This document shows positions 1 to 8,722 of a DNA stretch of 64,000 nucleotides, piece by piece; position 1 is the stretch's first letter, and the number at the start of each line of letters is the position of its first letter. A program made the position numbers and the translations under genes. A model generated the notes under the pieces. It did no database searches, was not told where the DNA came from, and was given only the letters and a program-made list of their open reading frames with translations. This DNA is from Pandoraea bronchicola (lineage in GTDB: Bacteria > Pseudomonadota > Gammaproteobacteria > Burkholderiales > Burkholderiaceae), in the NCBI RefSeq assembly GCF_902459805.1, contig NZ_CABPST010000003.1, positions 464,602-528,601 of the forward strand. Direction: 5' to 3'.

Positions 1-336
1 ATCGCGCGTGAGACCTCGGAACTGGCCAAGCTCGCCCGTGAAGGCAAGCTCAAGCCGGATCAGATGCAGGGGGGCTGTTTCTCGATCTCGTCGCTCGGCG
101 GTATCGGCGGCACAACCTTCACGCCGATCATCAACGCACCGGAAGTGGCCATTCTCGGCTTGTCGCGTTCGTATCAGAAACCGGTGTGGGACGAGCGCAA
201 GCAACAGTTCCTGCCGCAACTGACGCTGCCGTTGTCGTTGTCCTACGATCACCGCGTGATCGACGGCGCCGAAGCCGCGCGCTTCAACGCTTACCTGGGC
301 CAACTGTTGCAGGACTTCCGTCGCGCAATGCTGTAA
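1..336 (+). CDS. aceF: Dihydrolipoamide acetyltransferase E2 of pyruvate dehydrogenase, C-terminal end (partial)
   Basis: The reading frame is open from base 1 and encodes only the last 111 residues of the E2 catalytic domain, which moves the acetyl group from lipoyl-lysine to CoA. The signature DHRVIDG is present; its His and Asp are the catalytic pair of the chloramphenicol-acetyltransferase-like fold. The preceding [23 protein letters not shown] stretch, here only part of it, is typical of the E2 trimer core. The 5' part lies outside the window. The lipoyl-bearing E3 lpdA follows 685 bp downstream, so this is the 3' end of a pdh operon. Family assignment is secure; nothing can be said about the lipoyl domains. 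Confidence 0.97.
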   Translation: MARETSELAKLAREGKLKPDQMQGGCFSISSLGGIGGTTFTPIINAPEVAILGLSRSYQKPVWDERKQQFLPQLTLPLSLSYDHRVIDGAEAARFNAYLGQLLQDFRRAML

Positions 337-419
337 CAGGCAGACGCCGCCGGCTGCACGTAAGTGCAAACCGGCGGCGCTCGCGCGACAGCTTCAGGAT
401 CTGGACGGGGAGGGGCATC

Positions 420-1001
420 ATGACCACCGTGGTAGTCGTCAAGAAGGCAGGTGAGATCGCCATTGCTGCCGATTCGCTTGTAACGTTCGGCGACACAAGA
501 CTCTCACAATCGTACGAGGAGAATCGCAAGGTTTTTCTCGTGGGCGATTCCTATGTCGGTCTTGCCGGCACGACCGCGCACTTTCCGGTCATGCGCGCCA
601 TTCTTTCCGGCATGGCAGACGAATGCCGTCTGCACTCGCGTGACGAAGTGTTCCGCACGTTCTGCCGCGTCCATCAGAAGCTTAAGGAAGAGTATTTCCT
701 CAACACGAAGGAAGAGGAAGACGATCCGTACGAGTCGTCGCAGATCACCAGCGTGATCGCGAATCCGACCGGCATCTACGGGGTTTATTCCTACCGGGAA
801 GTGTTTGTTTTCGATCGGTTCTGGGGGATCGGCTCGGGGCGCAACTTCGCGCTCGGTGCCATGTACGCCCTCTACGACCAGGATCTGAGCGCTAGCGCCA
901 TCGCCGAAGCGGGCGTGAAGGCAGGGGCAGAGTTCGACAAGAGTTCCGCCGGCCCGTTTCAGGTGCATGCGTTTCCGATCGATACCACCATCAAGTCATA
1001 A
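420..1001 (+). CDS. Proteasome-like Ntn hydrolase, probable betaproteobacterial proteasome homologue (BPH)
   Basis: A 193-residue protein with the architecture of a proteasome beta or HslV subunit. After Met removal it starts TTVVVVKKAGEIAIAADS, giving a Thr1 nucleophile, Asp at mature position 17 and a Lys (NRKVF) near mature position 36, where HslV has Lys33. Self-processing is not needed because Thr follows the initiator Met. The start is supported by GGGGAGG eight bases upstream; longer in-frame readings run into aceF. It lies between aceF and lpdA on the same strand (83 bp and 20 bp gaps), so it is probably co-transcribed with pyruvate dehydrogenase. No HslU or other unfoldase gene is adjacent. 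HslV is the alternative, but the sequence around the active site and the context fit BPH better; this choice is inference. Confidence 0.8.
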   Translation: MTTVVVVKKAGEIAIAADSLVTFGDTRLSQSYEENRKVFLVGDSYVGLAGTTAHFPVMRAILSGMADECRLHSRDEVFRTFCRVHQKLKEEYFLNTKEEEDDPYESSQITSVIANPTGIYGVYSYREVFVFDRFWGIGSGRNFALGAMYALYDQDLSASAIAEAGVKAGAEFDKSSAGPFQVHAFPIDTTIKS

Positions 1002-1021
1002 ATGCGACAGGGAGACCCCGC

Positions 1022-2812
1022 ATGAGTCTCATCGAAGTCAAGGTGCCGGACATCGGCGCAGAGGGCGTGGATGTCATCGAAGTGATGATCAAGCCCGGCG
1101 ACAAGATCGCCAAGGAAGCATCGCTCATTACGCTGGAATCCGACAAGGCTTCCATGGAAGTGCCTTCCGAAGTGTCGGGCACGGTCAAGGAAGTGAAGAT
1201 CAAGGTAGGCGACAAGGCTAGCCAAGGCACGCTGATCGCGCTTATCGAAGCCGACGACGCAGGGGCTGCCAAGGCCGCTGCCCCGGCTGCGGCGTCCGCA
1301 CCGTCGACGCCTACGCCTGCTGCGCCCGCGGCAGCCGCCGCGCCCGCAGCGCAATCGAGTGCGCCGGCGCCGGTCGCTGCCAAGCATAGCGGCGGCGCTG
1401 ACACCGAATGCGACGTGCTCGTGCTGGGCGCCGGTCCGGGGGGATACTCGGCCGCGTTCCGCAGTGCTGACCTGGGCCGCAAGACGGTGCTCGTCGAGCG
1501 CTATGCAACGCTTGGCGGCGTCTGCCTGAATGTGGGTTGCATCCCGTCGAAGGCGCTGCTCCACACAGCAGCCGTCCTCGAAGAGGCGCAGTCGCTGGGG
1601 CATCACGGTATCTCGTTCGGTAAGCCCGAAGTCGATCTCGACAAGCTGCGCGCCTACAAGGAAAGCGTTGTCGGAAAGCTTACGGGCGGTCTGGCCGGCA
1701 TGGCCAAGATGCGTAAGGTGGAAGTCGTGCGCGGCGTGGGCAGGTTCCTCGACCCGAACCACATCGAAGTCGTGGCTGAAGACGGCAGCAAGCGCACGGT
1801 GAAGTTTGCGCAGGCCATCATCGCTGCGGGTTCGCAAGCGGTGAAGCTGCCGTTCCTGCCGGAAGATCCGCGCATCGTTGATTCGACCGGCGCGCTCGAG
1901 CTGCGTCAATTGCCGAAGAAGATGTTGGTCATCGGCGGCGGCATCATCGGTCTGGAAATGGCGACGGTCTACAGCGCACTGGGTACCGAGATCGACGTCG
2001 TGGAAATGCTCGACGGCCTGATGCAAGGGGCTGACCGTGATCTCGTCAAGGTCTGGGAAAAGATGAACGCGAAGCGCTTCGGCCGCGTCATGCTCAAGAC
2101 CAAGACCGTGGGTGCCGAAGCCAAGCCCGATGGCATCTACGTGAAGTTCGAGGGCGAGGCTGCGCCGGCTGAGCCGCAGCGCTACGACCTCGTGCTGGTC
2201 GCTGTGGGCCGCAGCCCGAACGGCAAGAAGATCGGTGCCGAGAACGCGGGCGTGTCGGTGGGGGATCGCGGGTTTATCTCGGTCGACAAGCAGATGCGCA
2301 CCAACGTGCCGAACATCTTTGCGATCGGTGACATCGTGGGGCAGCCGATGCTTGCTCACAAGGCCGTGCACGAAGCGCATGTGGCCGCGGAAGCTGCTGC
2401 GGGCGAGAAAGCTTACTTTGACGCCATCCAGATTCCATCGGTCGCTTATACCGATCCGGAAGTGGCTTGGGCCGGCAAGACGGAAGATCAACTGAAGGCC
2501 GAGGGCGTGAAGTACGGCAAAGCCGTGTTCCCGTGGGCGGCATCGGGCCGCGCTATTGCCAACGGCCGTGACGAAGGCTTCACCAAGCTGCTGTTCGACG
2601 AAGAGACGCATCGCATCGTTGGCGGAGCCATCGTTGGCACGCATGCGGGCGATCTGATTGGCGAACTGTGTTTGGCTGTTGAGATGGGCGCAGACGCAGT
2701 CGACATCGGCAAGACGATTCACCCCCACCCGACGCTGGCCGAATCGATTGGCATGGCAGCGGAGATTTACGAGGGGGTTTGTACCGACGTCCCGCCGGCT
2801 CGCAAGAAGTAA
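1022..2812 (+). CDS. lpdA: Dihydrolipoamide dehydrogenase E3 with N-terminal lipoyl domain
   Basis: FAD enzyme that reoxidises dihydrolipoamide of the pyruvate dehydrogenase complex with NAD+. The 596-residue product is about 120 longer than ordinary E3. Residues 1-80 form a lipoyl domain with the modifiable lysine in ESDKASMEV, followed by an Ala/Pro-rich hinge to about 125. The E3 core then starts with the FAD-binding GAGPGG. The redox disulfide motif GGVCLNVGCIPSK is intact, a second Rossmann motif GGGIIG binds NAD, and HPHPTLAE carries the catalytic His-Glu pair near the C-terminus. It is the last gene of the pdh operon and is followed by a rho-independent terminator. Lipoyl-E3 fusions are usual in this family of betaproteobacteria. 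Confidence 0.97.
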   Translation: MSLIEVKVPDIGAEGVDVIEVMIKPGDKIAKEASLITLESDKASMEVPSEVSGTVKEVKIKVGDKASQGTLIALIEADDAGAAKAAAPAAASAPSTPTPAAPAAAAAPAAQSSAPAPVAAKHSGGADTECDVLVLGAGPGGYSAAFRSADLGRKTVLVERYATLGGVCLNVGCIPSKALLHTAAVLEEAQSLGHHGISFGKPEVDLDKLRAYKESVVGKLTGGLAGMAKMRKVEVVRGVGRFLDPNHIEVVAEDGSKRTVKFAQAIIAAGSQAVKLPFLPEDPRIVDSTGALELRQLPKKMLVIGGGIIGLEMATVYSALGTEIDVVEMLDGLMQGADRDLVKVWEKMNAKRFGRVMLKTKTVGAEAKPDGIYVKFEGEAAPAEPQRYDLVLVAVGRSPNGKKIGAENAGVSVGDRGFISVDKQMRTNVPNIFAIGDIVGQPMLAHKAVHEAHVAAEAAAGEKAYFDAIQIPSVAYTDPEVAWAGKTEDQLKAEGVKYGKAVFPWAASGRAIANGRDEGFTKLLFDEETHRIVGGAIVGTHAGDLIGELCLAVEMGADAVDIGKTIHPHPTLAESIGMAAEIYEGVCTDVPPARKK

Positions 2813-2926
2813 CCCGCGTCGGCATCGACGCCTGGCATCGAGCATTTGCGATGCAGGCGTCGAGGCAATGCGATGCCGGAGCTTCGCAATCGCTCAGTCA
2901 GAAGCCATTGCGCAGACCGGAAGAAG

Positions 2927-2959
2927 GCCGTCATTCCGATTCGGGATGGCGGCTTTTTT
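2927..2959 (+). terminator. Rho-independent terminator after lpdA
   Basis: An imperfect GC-rich stem (GCCGTCAT paired with ATGGCGGC) is followed by six T on the plus strand, 115 bp after the lpdA stop. Confidence 0.75.
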
Positions 2960-3055
2960 GTGCTTATCGCGTCGGCGAAACGCTTCGCCGAGCGCTCGCC
3001 TCGCGAGTCGCCCATGACGTTCGGTCAACAGGGTCGCCGCGAGGAAGCGGGGGCG

Positions 3056-3089
3056 CTGAAAAAAGAAAAACCCGGCGTTCAGCCGGGTT
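3056..3089 (-). terminator. Rho-independent terminator of the phasin gene
   Basis: An 8-bp stem, AACCCGGC with GCCGGGTT and a 5-base loop, is followed on the minus strand by a T-rich run. It is 112 bp past the phasin stop. A second small palindrome built on GGTACC lies beside it at about 3096-3109. Confidence 0.75.
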
Positions 3090-3200
3090 CGAAAGGTACC
3101 TTCGGTACCGAGGAGACAACTGGGTGTCGCTGCATCAGCTTGAGACGCAGCGTCAGATTTTCAAGTGTCCCTCGTGACAGCGCTATAAAAGCGCTATCGA

Positions 3201-3761
3201 TTACTTCTTGGCGCTGGCAGCACGCGAAGCCTGAGCCGCAGCCTTCGATGCGACGTTGGTCGCGGCAGCGAAGTTTGTCTCGGCGATTTCAACCGCTTGC
3301 TTGGTCGCCTTCTGCACGCTGTCGAACGCGCTGTTGGCAGCCGACAGGGCCGACTTGGCGAGTGCAACAGCCGATTCGGAACCAGCCGGTGCGTTCTTGG
3401 CCAGGTTGTCGAACAGCGCTTGCATATTGTGCGAGCCTTCGGCCAGTTGCGCTTCAGCCACCTTGGTCACTTCGGCTTGCGTCGACGAAGCGATTTCATA
3501 CAGGTGACGGCCATACGCGAGTGCCTTTTCGGCAGCCGGTTGGACGAGGTTGGCTTGCAGGGCGAGCAGCTCTTGCGCGTCCTTCACAGCGAAAGCCTTC
3601 TGCGCGGTCGAAGCGGATTCGGCCAGCGATGCCTTAACGGCTTGCAGATTCAGCTCGACCAGCTTTTCAACGCCTTCGAAAGCTTTGTTGGTCAGACCAA
3701 ACAGGGTTTCGAGGTTGGCTTTGTGGGCAGCAGCGAGTTGTTCGGGGGTCAGAAACGACAT
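3201..3761 (-). CDS. phaP: Phasin, polyhydroxyalkanoate granule surface protein
   Basis: A 186-residue, Ala/Glu/Lys-rich helical protein without signal peptide or membrane segment, starting [21 protein letters not shown]. This is the N-terminal signature of the betaproteobacterial phasin family. It coats PHA granules in the cytoplasm and controls their size and number. The end is a short basic AASAKK tail. The ribosome binding site AGGAGA lies six bases before the ATG. It is monocistronic, with its own terminator and an upstream promoter flanked by two identical inverted repeats (annotated separately), suggesting control by the PHA-sensing repressor PhaR. PhaR itself is not in the window. Confidence 0.95.
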   Translation of the reverse strand: MSFLTPEQLAAAHKANLETLFGLTNKAFEGVEKLVELNLQAVKASLAESASTAQKAFAVKDAQELLALQANLVQPAAEKALAYGRHLYEIASSTQAEVTKVAEAQLAEGSHNMQALFDNLAKNAPAGSESAVALAKSALSAANSAFDSVQKATKQAVEIAETNFAAATNVASKAAAQASRAASAKK

Positions 3762-3877
3762 GGCGTTCTCCTATGGTGTCATACACAACATATCGACCCA
3801 CTCCGTGTTCGCTGGTTGGTTCTCACCTTATTTCGGTGAAAACACGGTTGGGGCCTCTCAAATGGATGCGATTTCTT

Positions 3878-3947
3878 TTGTGCATCGCACAATTGCAAGT
3901 GTAGAGATATTTTGGTGAGTGTCAAGTCTTTTTTGTGCGCCGCACAA
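3878..3947 (-). promoter_or_regulatory. Phasin promoter with two flanking TTGTGC-N3-GCACAA operators
   Basis: On the minus strand a -35 TTGACA (3920-3925) and a -10 TACACT (3898-3903) are 16 bp apart. Two perfect copies of TTGTGC-N3-GCACAA lie at 3878-3892, over the expected transcription start, and at 3933-3947, just upstream of the -35. Their centres are 55 bp apart. In Ralstonia/Cupriavidus, PhaR represses phaP from one site at the start and one upstream of the -35, so this layout fits PhaR control. The binding protein is inferred. Confidence 0.7.
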
Positions 3948-3961
3948 ATTCAACAAAAGCT

Positions 3962-4238
3962 TACAAAATCAAAAGCTTGAGATCCCGTGGCGAAAGCATG
4001 GCACCGCATTGCGGCGAATTTTTTAGACAGCCCGGAAAGCCTTGATTGGTGCGGCTTCGCACCGTTTTGGCGCCCCGGCGCACCATGCGCGGCGATGGTA
4101 CTATCGTCGGGTTCCGGCACTGGCGGAACGGTAACGCGCGCGAGATAACAACACCTTTTCGAGGGTGTCCCGAGCGTTTCCTCCACCGGTGTCGACGTCG
4201 TTCAACGCCTTTTTGCGTGCCGCACCCGCCGGCCACTC
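3962..4238. other. Intergenic region between divergent phasin and deacetylase genes
   Basis: About 275 bp with no credible gene. Open frames crossing it on both strands are shadows. A plus-strand promoter for the deacetylase gene is expected here but no convincing -35/-10 pair stands out. Confidence 0.5.
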
Positions 4239-5186
4239 GTGTCGATGCAAGCGTTCTACAGCGACCATTTCGTCCTGCCATTGCCGCCCGGACATCGGTT
4301 TCCCATGGAAAAGTACGCCCGTCTGCGCGAGCGCGTTGCTGGCGAGTTGCCGGAAGTCGCATTAGCCGAGGCGTTTCCCGCAGACGACGTGATGCTGGGT
4401 CGCGCCCATTCGCTGGACTACGTGGCGCGCGTGAGCGCTGGCGAGTTGAATCCGAAAGAGCAGCGCGAAATCGGGTTTCCGTGGTCGCCGCAGATGGTCG
4501 AGCGTTCACGCCGGTCTGCCGGGGCGACGGTGGCTGCGTGCCGTGCAGCGCTCTGCGATGGCGTGGCGGCGAATCTCGCCGGGGGGACGCATCATGCCTA
4601 TGCCGATCGTGGGGAAGGGTTCTGCGTGTTCAACGACGCCGCCGTGGCAGCGCGAACGATGCAAGCCGAACTCGGCCCTGATACGCGCGTCGCGGTCATC
4701 GATCTCGACGTGCATCAGGGCAACGGCACGGCGGCCATTTTCGAGCACGACCCGAGCGTCTTCACGCTGTCGCTTCACGGCGAACACAACTATCCGTTCC
4801 ATAAGGCGAACGGCGATCTCGATGTGGCATTGCCGGATGGTTGCGGCGACGAGGAATATCTCGTGGCACTCGGTCACGCGCTGACCGATCTTTTTGCGCA
4901 GTTCACACCGTCGCTTGTGATTTATCTGGCCGGGGCCGATCCGCTGGAAAACGACCGGCTCGGCCGACTTGCCCTCACGCACGATGGGTTGCTCGCGCGC
5001 GACCGTCGTGTGCTGACTGCGTGCGCCGAGCGAGGGCTGCCGGTGGCCCTCGCGATGGCCGGGGGCTACGGCCGCGACATCGAACAGACCGTTGCCGCGC
5101 ATTTCGGGACAATCCGTCTGGCTACTCAGTTTCAACGTGCGAGCCGCCGTTTGTATCGTGCGCCGGCGGGTGGTGCTCTCGTATGA
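4239..5186 (+). CDS. Histone deacetylase family protein (arginase/deacetylase fold)
   Basis: A 315-residue zinc-dependent amidohydrolase of the class IV histone-deacetylase-like group; the bacterial substrate is unknown but may be acetylated lysines or acetylpolyamines. Key motifs are in order: LAGGTHHA (charge-relay histidines), FCVFNDAAV, DLDVHQGNGT (Asp and His zinc ligands), AGADPLENDRLG (third ligand Asp) and the late GGYG glycine-tyrosine. The gene overlaps the following exporter by four bases (ATGA), so the two are translationally coupled. Start choice MSMQAFYSDHF agrees with the family, in which F(Y)xHxxF opens the fold. Confidence 0.93.
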   Translation: MSMQAFYSDHFVLPLPPGHRFPMEKYARLRERVAGELPEVALAEAFPADDVMLGRAHSLDYVARVSAGELNPKEQREIGFPWSPQMVERSRRSAGATVAACRAALCDGVAANLAGGTHHAYADRGEGFCVFNDAAVAARTMQAELGPDTRVAVIDLDVHQGNGTAAIFEHDPSVFTLSLHGEHNYPFHKANGDLDVALPDGCGDEEYLVALGHALTDLFAQFTPSLVIYLAGADPLENDRLGRLALTHDGLLARDRRVLTACAERGLPVALAMAGGYGRDIEQTVAAHFGTIRLATQFQRASRRLYRAPAGGALV

Positions 5187-6184
5187 ACGAGCGTCAGACG
5201 GCATCGCAACATTCCACCCGTTCGGCCACGGGGCAAGCCGCGGCGAGCGCCACACGCTTTGGCATCTGGAGCGCGACCATGCCGTGGTGGTTCGTGCTGA
5301 TCTGGAGCACGGGCTTCATCGTTGCCAAATATGGAATGCCGAATGCCGAACCGCTGACCTTTCTCGCGCTGCGCTTCGGCGCCACACTGCTGATCATGCT
5401 GCCCATCGCCGTATTGACGGGCACACCTTGGCCCGTGCGGCGCGCGAGTCCCGGGGCAGAGGGGGCGGCCGGGCGCATCGACTGGACGCTTATTACGCAC
5501 CTCGCCGTCTCCGGCATTCTGATTCAGGCGGTGTATCTCGGCGGCGTATGGGCCGCGATCAAGCAAGGGGCGCCGGCAGGACTGGCGGCGCTGATCGTTG
5601 GCATTCAGCCATTGCTGACAGCGCTTTTCGCACGTGTGGTCGGTGAGCCCGTCTCGCGACGCCAATGGCTTGGGTTGCTGTGCGGATTCGTCGGCGTCGG
5701 GCTGGTCGTGGCCAACAAGGTCGGTGTTCGCGGCATCGGTGCGGGGGCTGTGACGTTGTCGGTCTTGAGCCTGTTCGCGATCACGGCCGGCACGCTCTAT
5801 CAAAAACGCTTCTGCGCGCATTTCGATTTGCGCGTCGGTACGGTCGTGCAGTTCGGCGCGGCTTTCTTAGTGACGCTGCCTGCGGCGTGGGCACTCGAGA
5901 CCATGCAAGTGCGCTGGAACGCCGAAATGATCGGCGCGCTCGCGTGGTCGGTGCTGGCACTGTCGATCGGTGCTATTTCGTTACTCTTCCTCCTGATCCG
6001 GCATGGGGCGGCGACCAAGGTCTCCAGCCTCATGTATCTCACGCCTCCGACCACCGCCGTCATGGCGTGGCTGTTGTTCGGCGAGACGCTGTCTCCTCTG
6101 AGTGCCGCGGGGATGGTCGTCGCGGCGCTTGGCGTCGCGCTGGTGATCGAGCGGCGGGCGGCGCCTGCCGCACCCGCATCGTAG
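5183..6184 (+). CDS. DMT-superfamily (EamA) transporter
   Basis: A 333-residue integral membrane protein with about ten hydrophobic segments arranged as two EamA repeats; the first opens MPWWFVLIWSTGFIVAKYG. Such proteins export metabolites or amino acids across the inner membrane; the substrate cannot be read from sequence. The chosen ATG overlaps the deacetylase stop as ATGA; the longer frame upstream is antisense noise. The first 30 residues are polar and cytosolic. Coupling to the deacetylase suggests a shared role, perhaps exporting a deacetylation product, which is inference. Confidence 0.92.
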   Translation: MNERQTASQHSTRSATGQAAASATRFGIWSATMPWWFVLIWSTGFIVAKYGMPNAEPLTFLALRFGATLLIMLPIAVLTGTPWPVRRASPGAEGAAGRIDWTLITHLAVSGILIQAVYLGGVWAAIKQGAPAGLAALIVGIQPLLTALFARVVGEPVSRRQWLGLLCGFVGVGLVVANKVGVRGIGAGAVTLSVLSLFAITAGTLYQKRFCAHFDLRVGTVVQFGAAFLVTLPAAWALETMQVRWNAEMIGALAWSVLALSIGAISLLFLLIRHGAATKVSSLMYLTPPTTAVMAWLLFGETLSPLSAAGMVVAALGVALVIERRAAPAAPAS

Positions 6185-6229
6185 ACCGGGTCGCCCAATT
6201 CCGTTCATTGTTTGCCGCGAGCAAAAGCC

Positions 6230-7045
6230 ATGAAACAAGAATATCTGCGTGCGCAAGCCGCACAGCCATCGCAAAGCGAGAGTCCCTCGGCAACTGGTCT
6301 GCCCGTGCAGCCCTTGGCTGGGGAAAGTACCCATCGTCCTGATGTCAACGATAACGCCGGGCTGCGCGTGGAATATGTTGACGAGGCGATTCGCAGCCGG
6401 CGCTCGATTCGGGCCTATCTGCCAACGCCGGTGCCGCAAGCTACCGTCGCCGAAATTCTCTCGGTGGCGTCGCGTGCGCCGTCGGGGAGCAACATCCAGC
6501 CGTGGCAGACCTATGTGCTGACCGGTGAGGCATTGAAGTCGCTTACGACACGTCTGCTGGACGCATTTAACGACCCGGCGCAGCGGTTGATGCATCAGGA
6601 AGAGTATGCGTACTACCCGCGCGAGTGGAGCGAGCCTTATCAGGCACGGCGTCGCAAGGTGGGCTGGGATCTCTACAGCCTGCTGGGCATCGGACGCGCC
6701 GATAAGGAGCGCATGCACGGGCAGCACGCACGCAACTTCACGTTCTTCGATGCGCCGGTGGGATTGATCTTTACGATCGATCGACATCTTGAGCAGGGGA
6801 GTTGGCTGGACTACGGCATGTTCCTGCAAAGCGTGATGGTCGCGGCGCGGGCACGCGGGCTCGATACCTGTGCCCAGGCGGCGTTTGCCACGTTCCATCG
6901 GGTCATTGCCGAGGCGCTGCGATTGCCGGAGACCCGGATGGTCGTGTGTGGCATGGCGCTGGGTTATGCAGACGCGGAGGCGGTCGAAAACCGGCTCGTC
7001 ACGGAGCGTGCGCCCCTGGATCAGTGGGCGCATTTTTTGAACTAA
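6230..7045 (+). CDS. Nitroreductase family protein (FMN-dependent)
   Basis: A 271-residue oxidoreductase. EAIRSRRSIRAYLPTPVP and SRAPSGSNIQPWQ are the N-terminal FMN-phosphate binding motifs of the nitroreductase superfamily, and VVCGMALGYAD is the C-terminal FMN motif. It reduces nitroaromatics or quinones with NAD(P)H; the natural substrate is unknown. The first 45 residues are polar and poorly conserved in kind. The ATG at 6230 was chosen over an upstream TTG at 6212, though no strong ribosome site precedes either. It lies 45 bp after the transporter and may belong to the same transcript. Confidence 0.88.
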   Translation: MKQEYLRAQAAQPSQSESPSATGLPVQPLAGESTHRPDVNDNAGLRVEYVDEAIRSRRSIRAYLPTPVPQATVAEILSVASRAPSGSNIQPWQTYVLTGEALKSLTTRLLDAFNDPAQRLMHQEEYAYYPREWSEPYQARRRKVGWDLYSLLGIGRADKERMHGQHARNFTFFDAPVGLIFTIDRHLEQGSWLDYGMFLQSVMVAARARGLDTCAQAAFATFHRVIAEALRLPETRMVVCGMALGYADAEAVENRLVTERAPLDQWAHFLN

Positions 7046-7233
7046 CGTATATCAAGAGGTTGGCGTAATTTGGCAAATTTTGGCGGTTGTGCAATTTCTC
7101 GCGTTGCGCTGCACAAAACTGCCAGATGCCGGTTTAAGTATTTCAGCTAAGTCATTCATATTGCTTATTTTTTCGGAAGTTACTAAACTTCTCCCAACCT
7201 CGTTGCCTGCCAACCTCACGCTACCCCCAATTT

Positions 7234-8502
7234 ATGTACGCGATCACGACTCTTGCGCGTCTGTGCCGCTCCCGCCTCTGGGGTGCTGCCGTCGTGGCGA
7301 TTTCGCTCGCCGCCGGTGCCCCGGCAGTCACTTACGCCGCTGGTAAGACGAGCGAATGCTCGCCCAAGACGGCCAAGACTGCTGCCCAGAAGCGCGCGTG
7401 TGCCAATCCCAAAGCGACGAAATCCGTCGCCGCTTCCCAACCCGGTGCCAAGCGTGCCGTTGCCACGACCGCTGCTCGCGAATCCAGGAGCGTGAAAGCG
7501 GGCGGCAAGGCGCGTAAGCTGGCCGCCGTCGATGACGACGGCGCCGCAGCCAAACGTGTCGCCGTCAAACGTGTCGTCTACAAGAACGGCAAGCGCCGTG
7601 TCGTGACGTCTTATCGCACCGTCAACTTTGCGCCGCAAGCGCCTGAGCGTCTGTCGACGGGCCGTGCGTTCGGTCTGCACGAAACGCCCGACGCGCTGGC
7701 ACTGCGTTCCTCGGTGGCTTATGTGATTGATGAGCGCACCGGCGAATCGCTGTTCGACAAGAACTCGCAAGCGGTGCTGCCGATTGCCTCGATCTCGAAG
7801 CTCATGACCGCGATGGTGGCGCTCGACGCCGGTATCCCGATGACGGACGTCATGGAAGTGACGGACGAAGATCGCGATTATGAGAAGGGCACGGGCTCGC
7901 GCCTGTCGGTGGGCTCGCGCCTGTCGCGCGAAGATATGCTGCACATCGCGCTGATGTCGTCGGAAAACCGTGCGGCTGCTGCGCTGTCGCGTTATTTCCC
8001 GGGTGGCCGCCCCGCATTCCTGGCGGCGATGAACCGCAAGGCGAAGCAGCTCGGCATGAACGACACGCACTTCAACGATCCGACGGGGCTGTCGAGCCAG
8101 AACGTGTCGAGCGCTCGCGACCTCGTGAAGATGGTCAAGGCCGCTTATCAGTACCCGGCGATCCGCCGTTTCTCGACGGATACCAATTACGACGTCAATA
8201 CCGGTCGTCGCGAATTGCACTATGTCAGCACCAATCACCTGATCGGTCATCCGGGCTGGGAAATTGGTCTGCAGAAGACGGGCTACATCAACGAAGCCGG
8301 TCAGTGTCTCGTGATGCAAGCCAATGTCGATGGCCGTCCGGTGATCATGATTCTGCTCGATTCGACCGGCAAGTATTCGCGCTTCGCCGACGCTACGCGC
8401 GTTCGCAAGTGGCTGCTCGAAGGCGGCGGTGCTACACCGCAACGCACGGCGGGCACGACGCCCACGGCTCAGGTCGCAACCAACAGCGAACACGCACTGT
8501 AA
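7234..8502 (+). CDS. pbpG: D-alanyl-D-alanine endopeptidase, PBP7/8 type
   Basis: A 422-residue periplasmic low-molecular-weight penicillin-binding protein that cuts peptidoglycan cross-links. The N-terminus carries a signal peptide (MYAITTLARLCRSRLWG then a hydrophobic core ending near TYAAG). Residues 30-130 are Lys/Ala/Arg-rich and low-complexity, probably a wall-spanning or wall-binding linker. The S11 peptidase domain has all three motifs: SISK (nucleophile Ser), SEN, and KTG. An AT-rich 188-bp region precedes it, unlike its GC-rich surroundings, and a strong terminator follows. The basic linker is longer than in E. coli PbpG. Confidence 0.92.
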   Translation: MYAITTLARLCRSRLWGAAVVAISLAAGAPAVTYAAGKTSECSPKTAKTAAQKRACANPKATKSVAASQPGAKRAVATTAARESRSVKAGGKARKLAAVDDDGAAAKRVAVKRVVYKNGKRRVVTSYRTVNFAPQAPERLSTGRAFGLHETPDALALRSSVAYVIDERTGESLFDKNSQAVLPIASISKLMTAMVALDAGIPMTDVMEVTDEDRDYEKGTGSRLSVGSRLSREDMLHIALMSSENRAAAALSRYFPGGRPAFLAAMNRKAKQLGMNDTHFNDPTGLSSQNVSSARDLVKMVKAAYQYPAIRRFSTDTNYDVNTGRRELHYVSTNHLIGHPGWEIGLQKTGYINEAGQCLVMQANVDGRPVIMILLDSTGKYSRFADATRVRKWLLEGGGATPQRTAGTTPTAQVATNSEHAL

Positions 8503-8551
8503 GCCGTGTCACGTTAAGTTGCGCGACGCCTGTCGGGCCAACGACCCAAGC

Positions 8552-8579
8552 AAAAGGCGCTCCCTCGGGAGCGCCTTTT
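8552..8579 (+). terminator. Strong terminator after the PBP gene
   Basis: A 12-bp perfect stem AAAGGCGCTCCC / GGGAGCGCCTTT with a two-base loop, ending in T residues and starting 50 bp after the stop codon. The symmetry lets it work in both directions. Confidence 0.85.
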
Positions 8580-8722
8580 GCTTTGTGCTGCGGCATACGC
8601 AAGGTTCGATACCTGTGCCGTGTTGACGCCTCACGCGAACGTGCGAGCCATGCGCGAGACCGTCGGCGCGCCGAGCGCCAGTGTGGCGCTCGATTCGGAT
8701 GCGTGGAGCGGGGCGCTCCGGC

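Noticed and set aside
959-2845. 628-codon open frame on the minus strand opposite lpdA
   Set aside because: Antisense shadow caused by high third-position GC; low-complexity His/Arg-rich product and no ribosome site.
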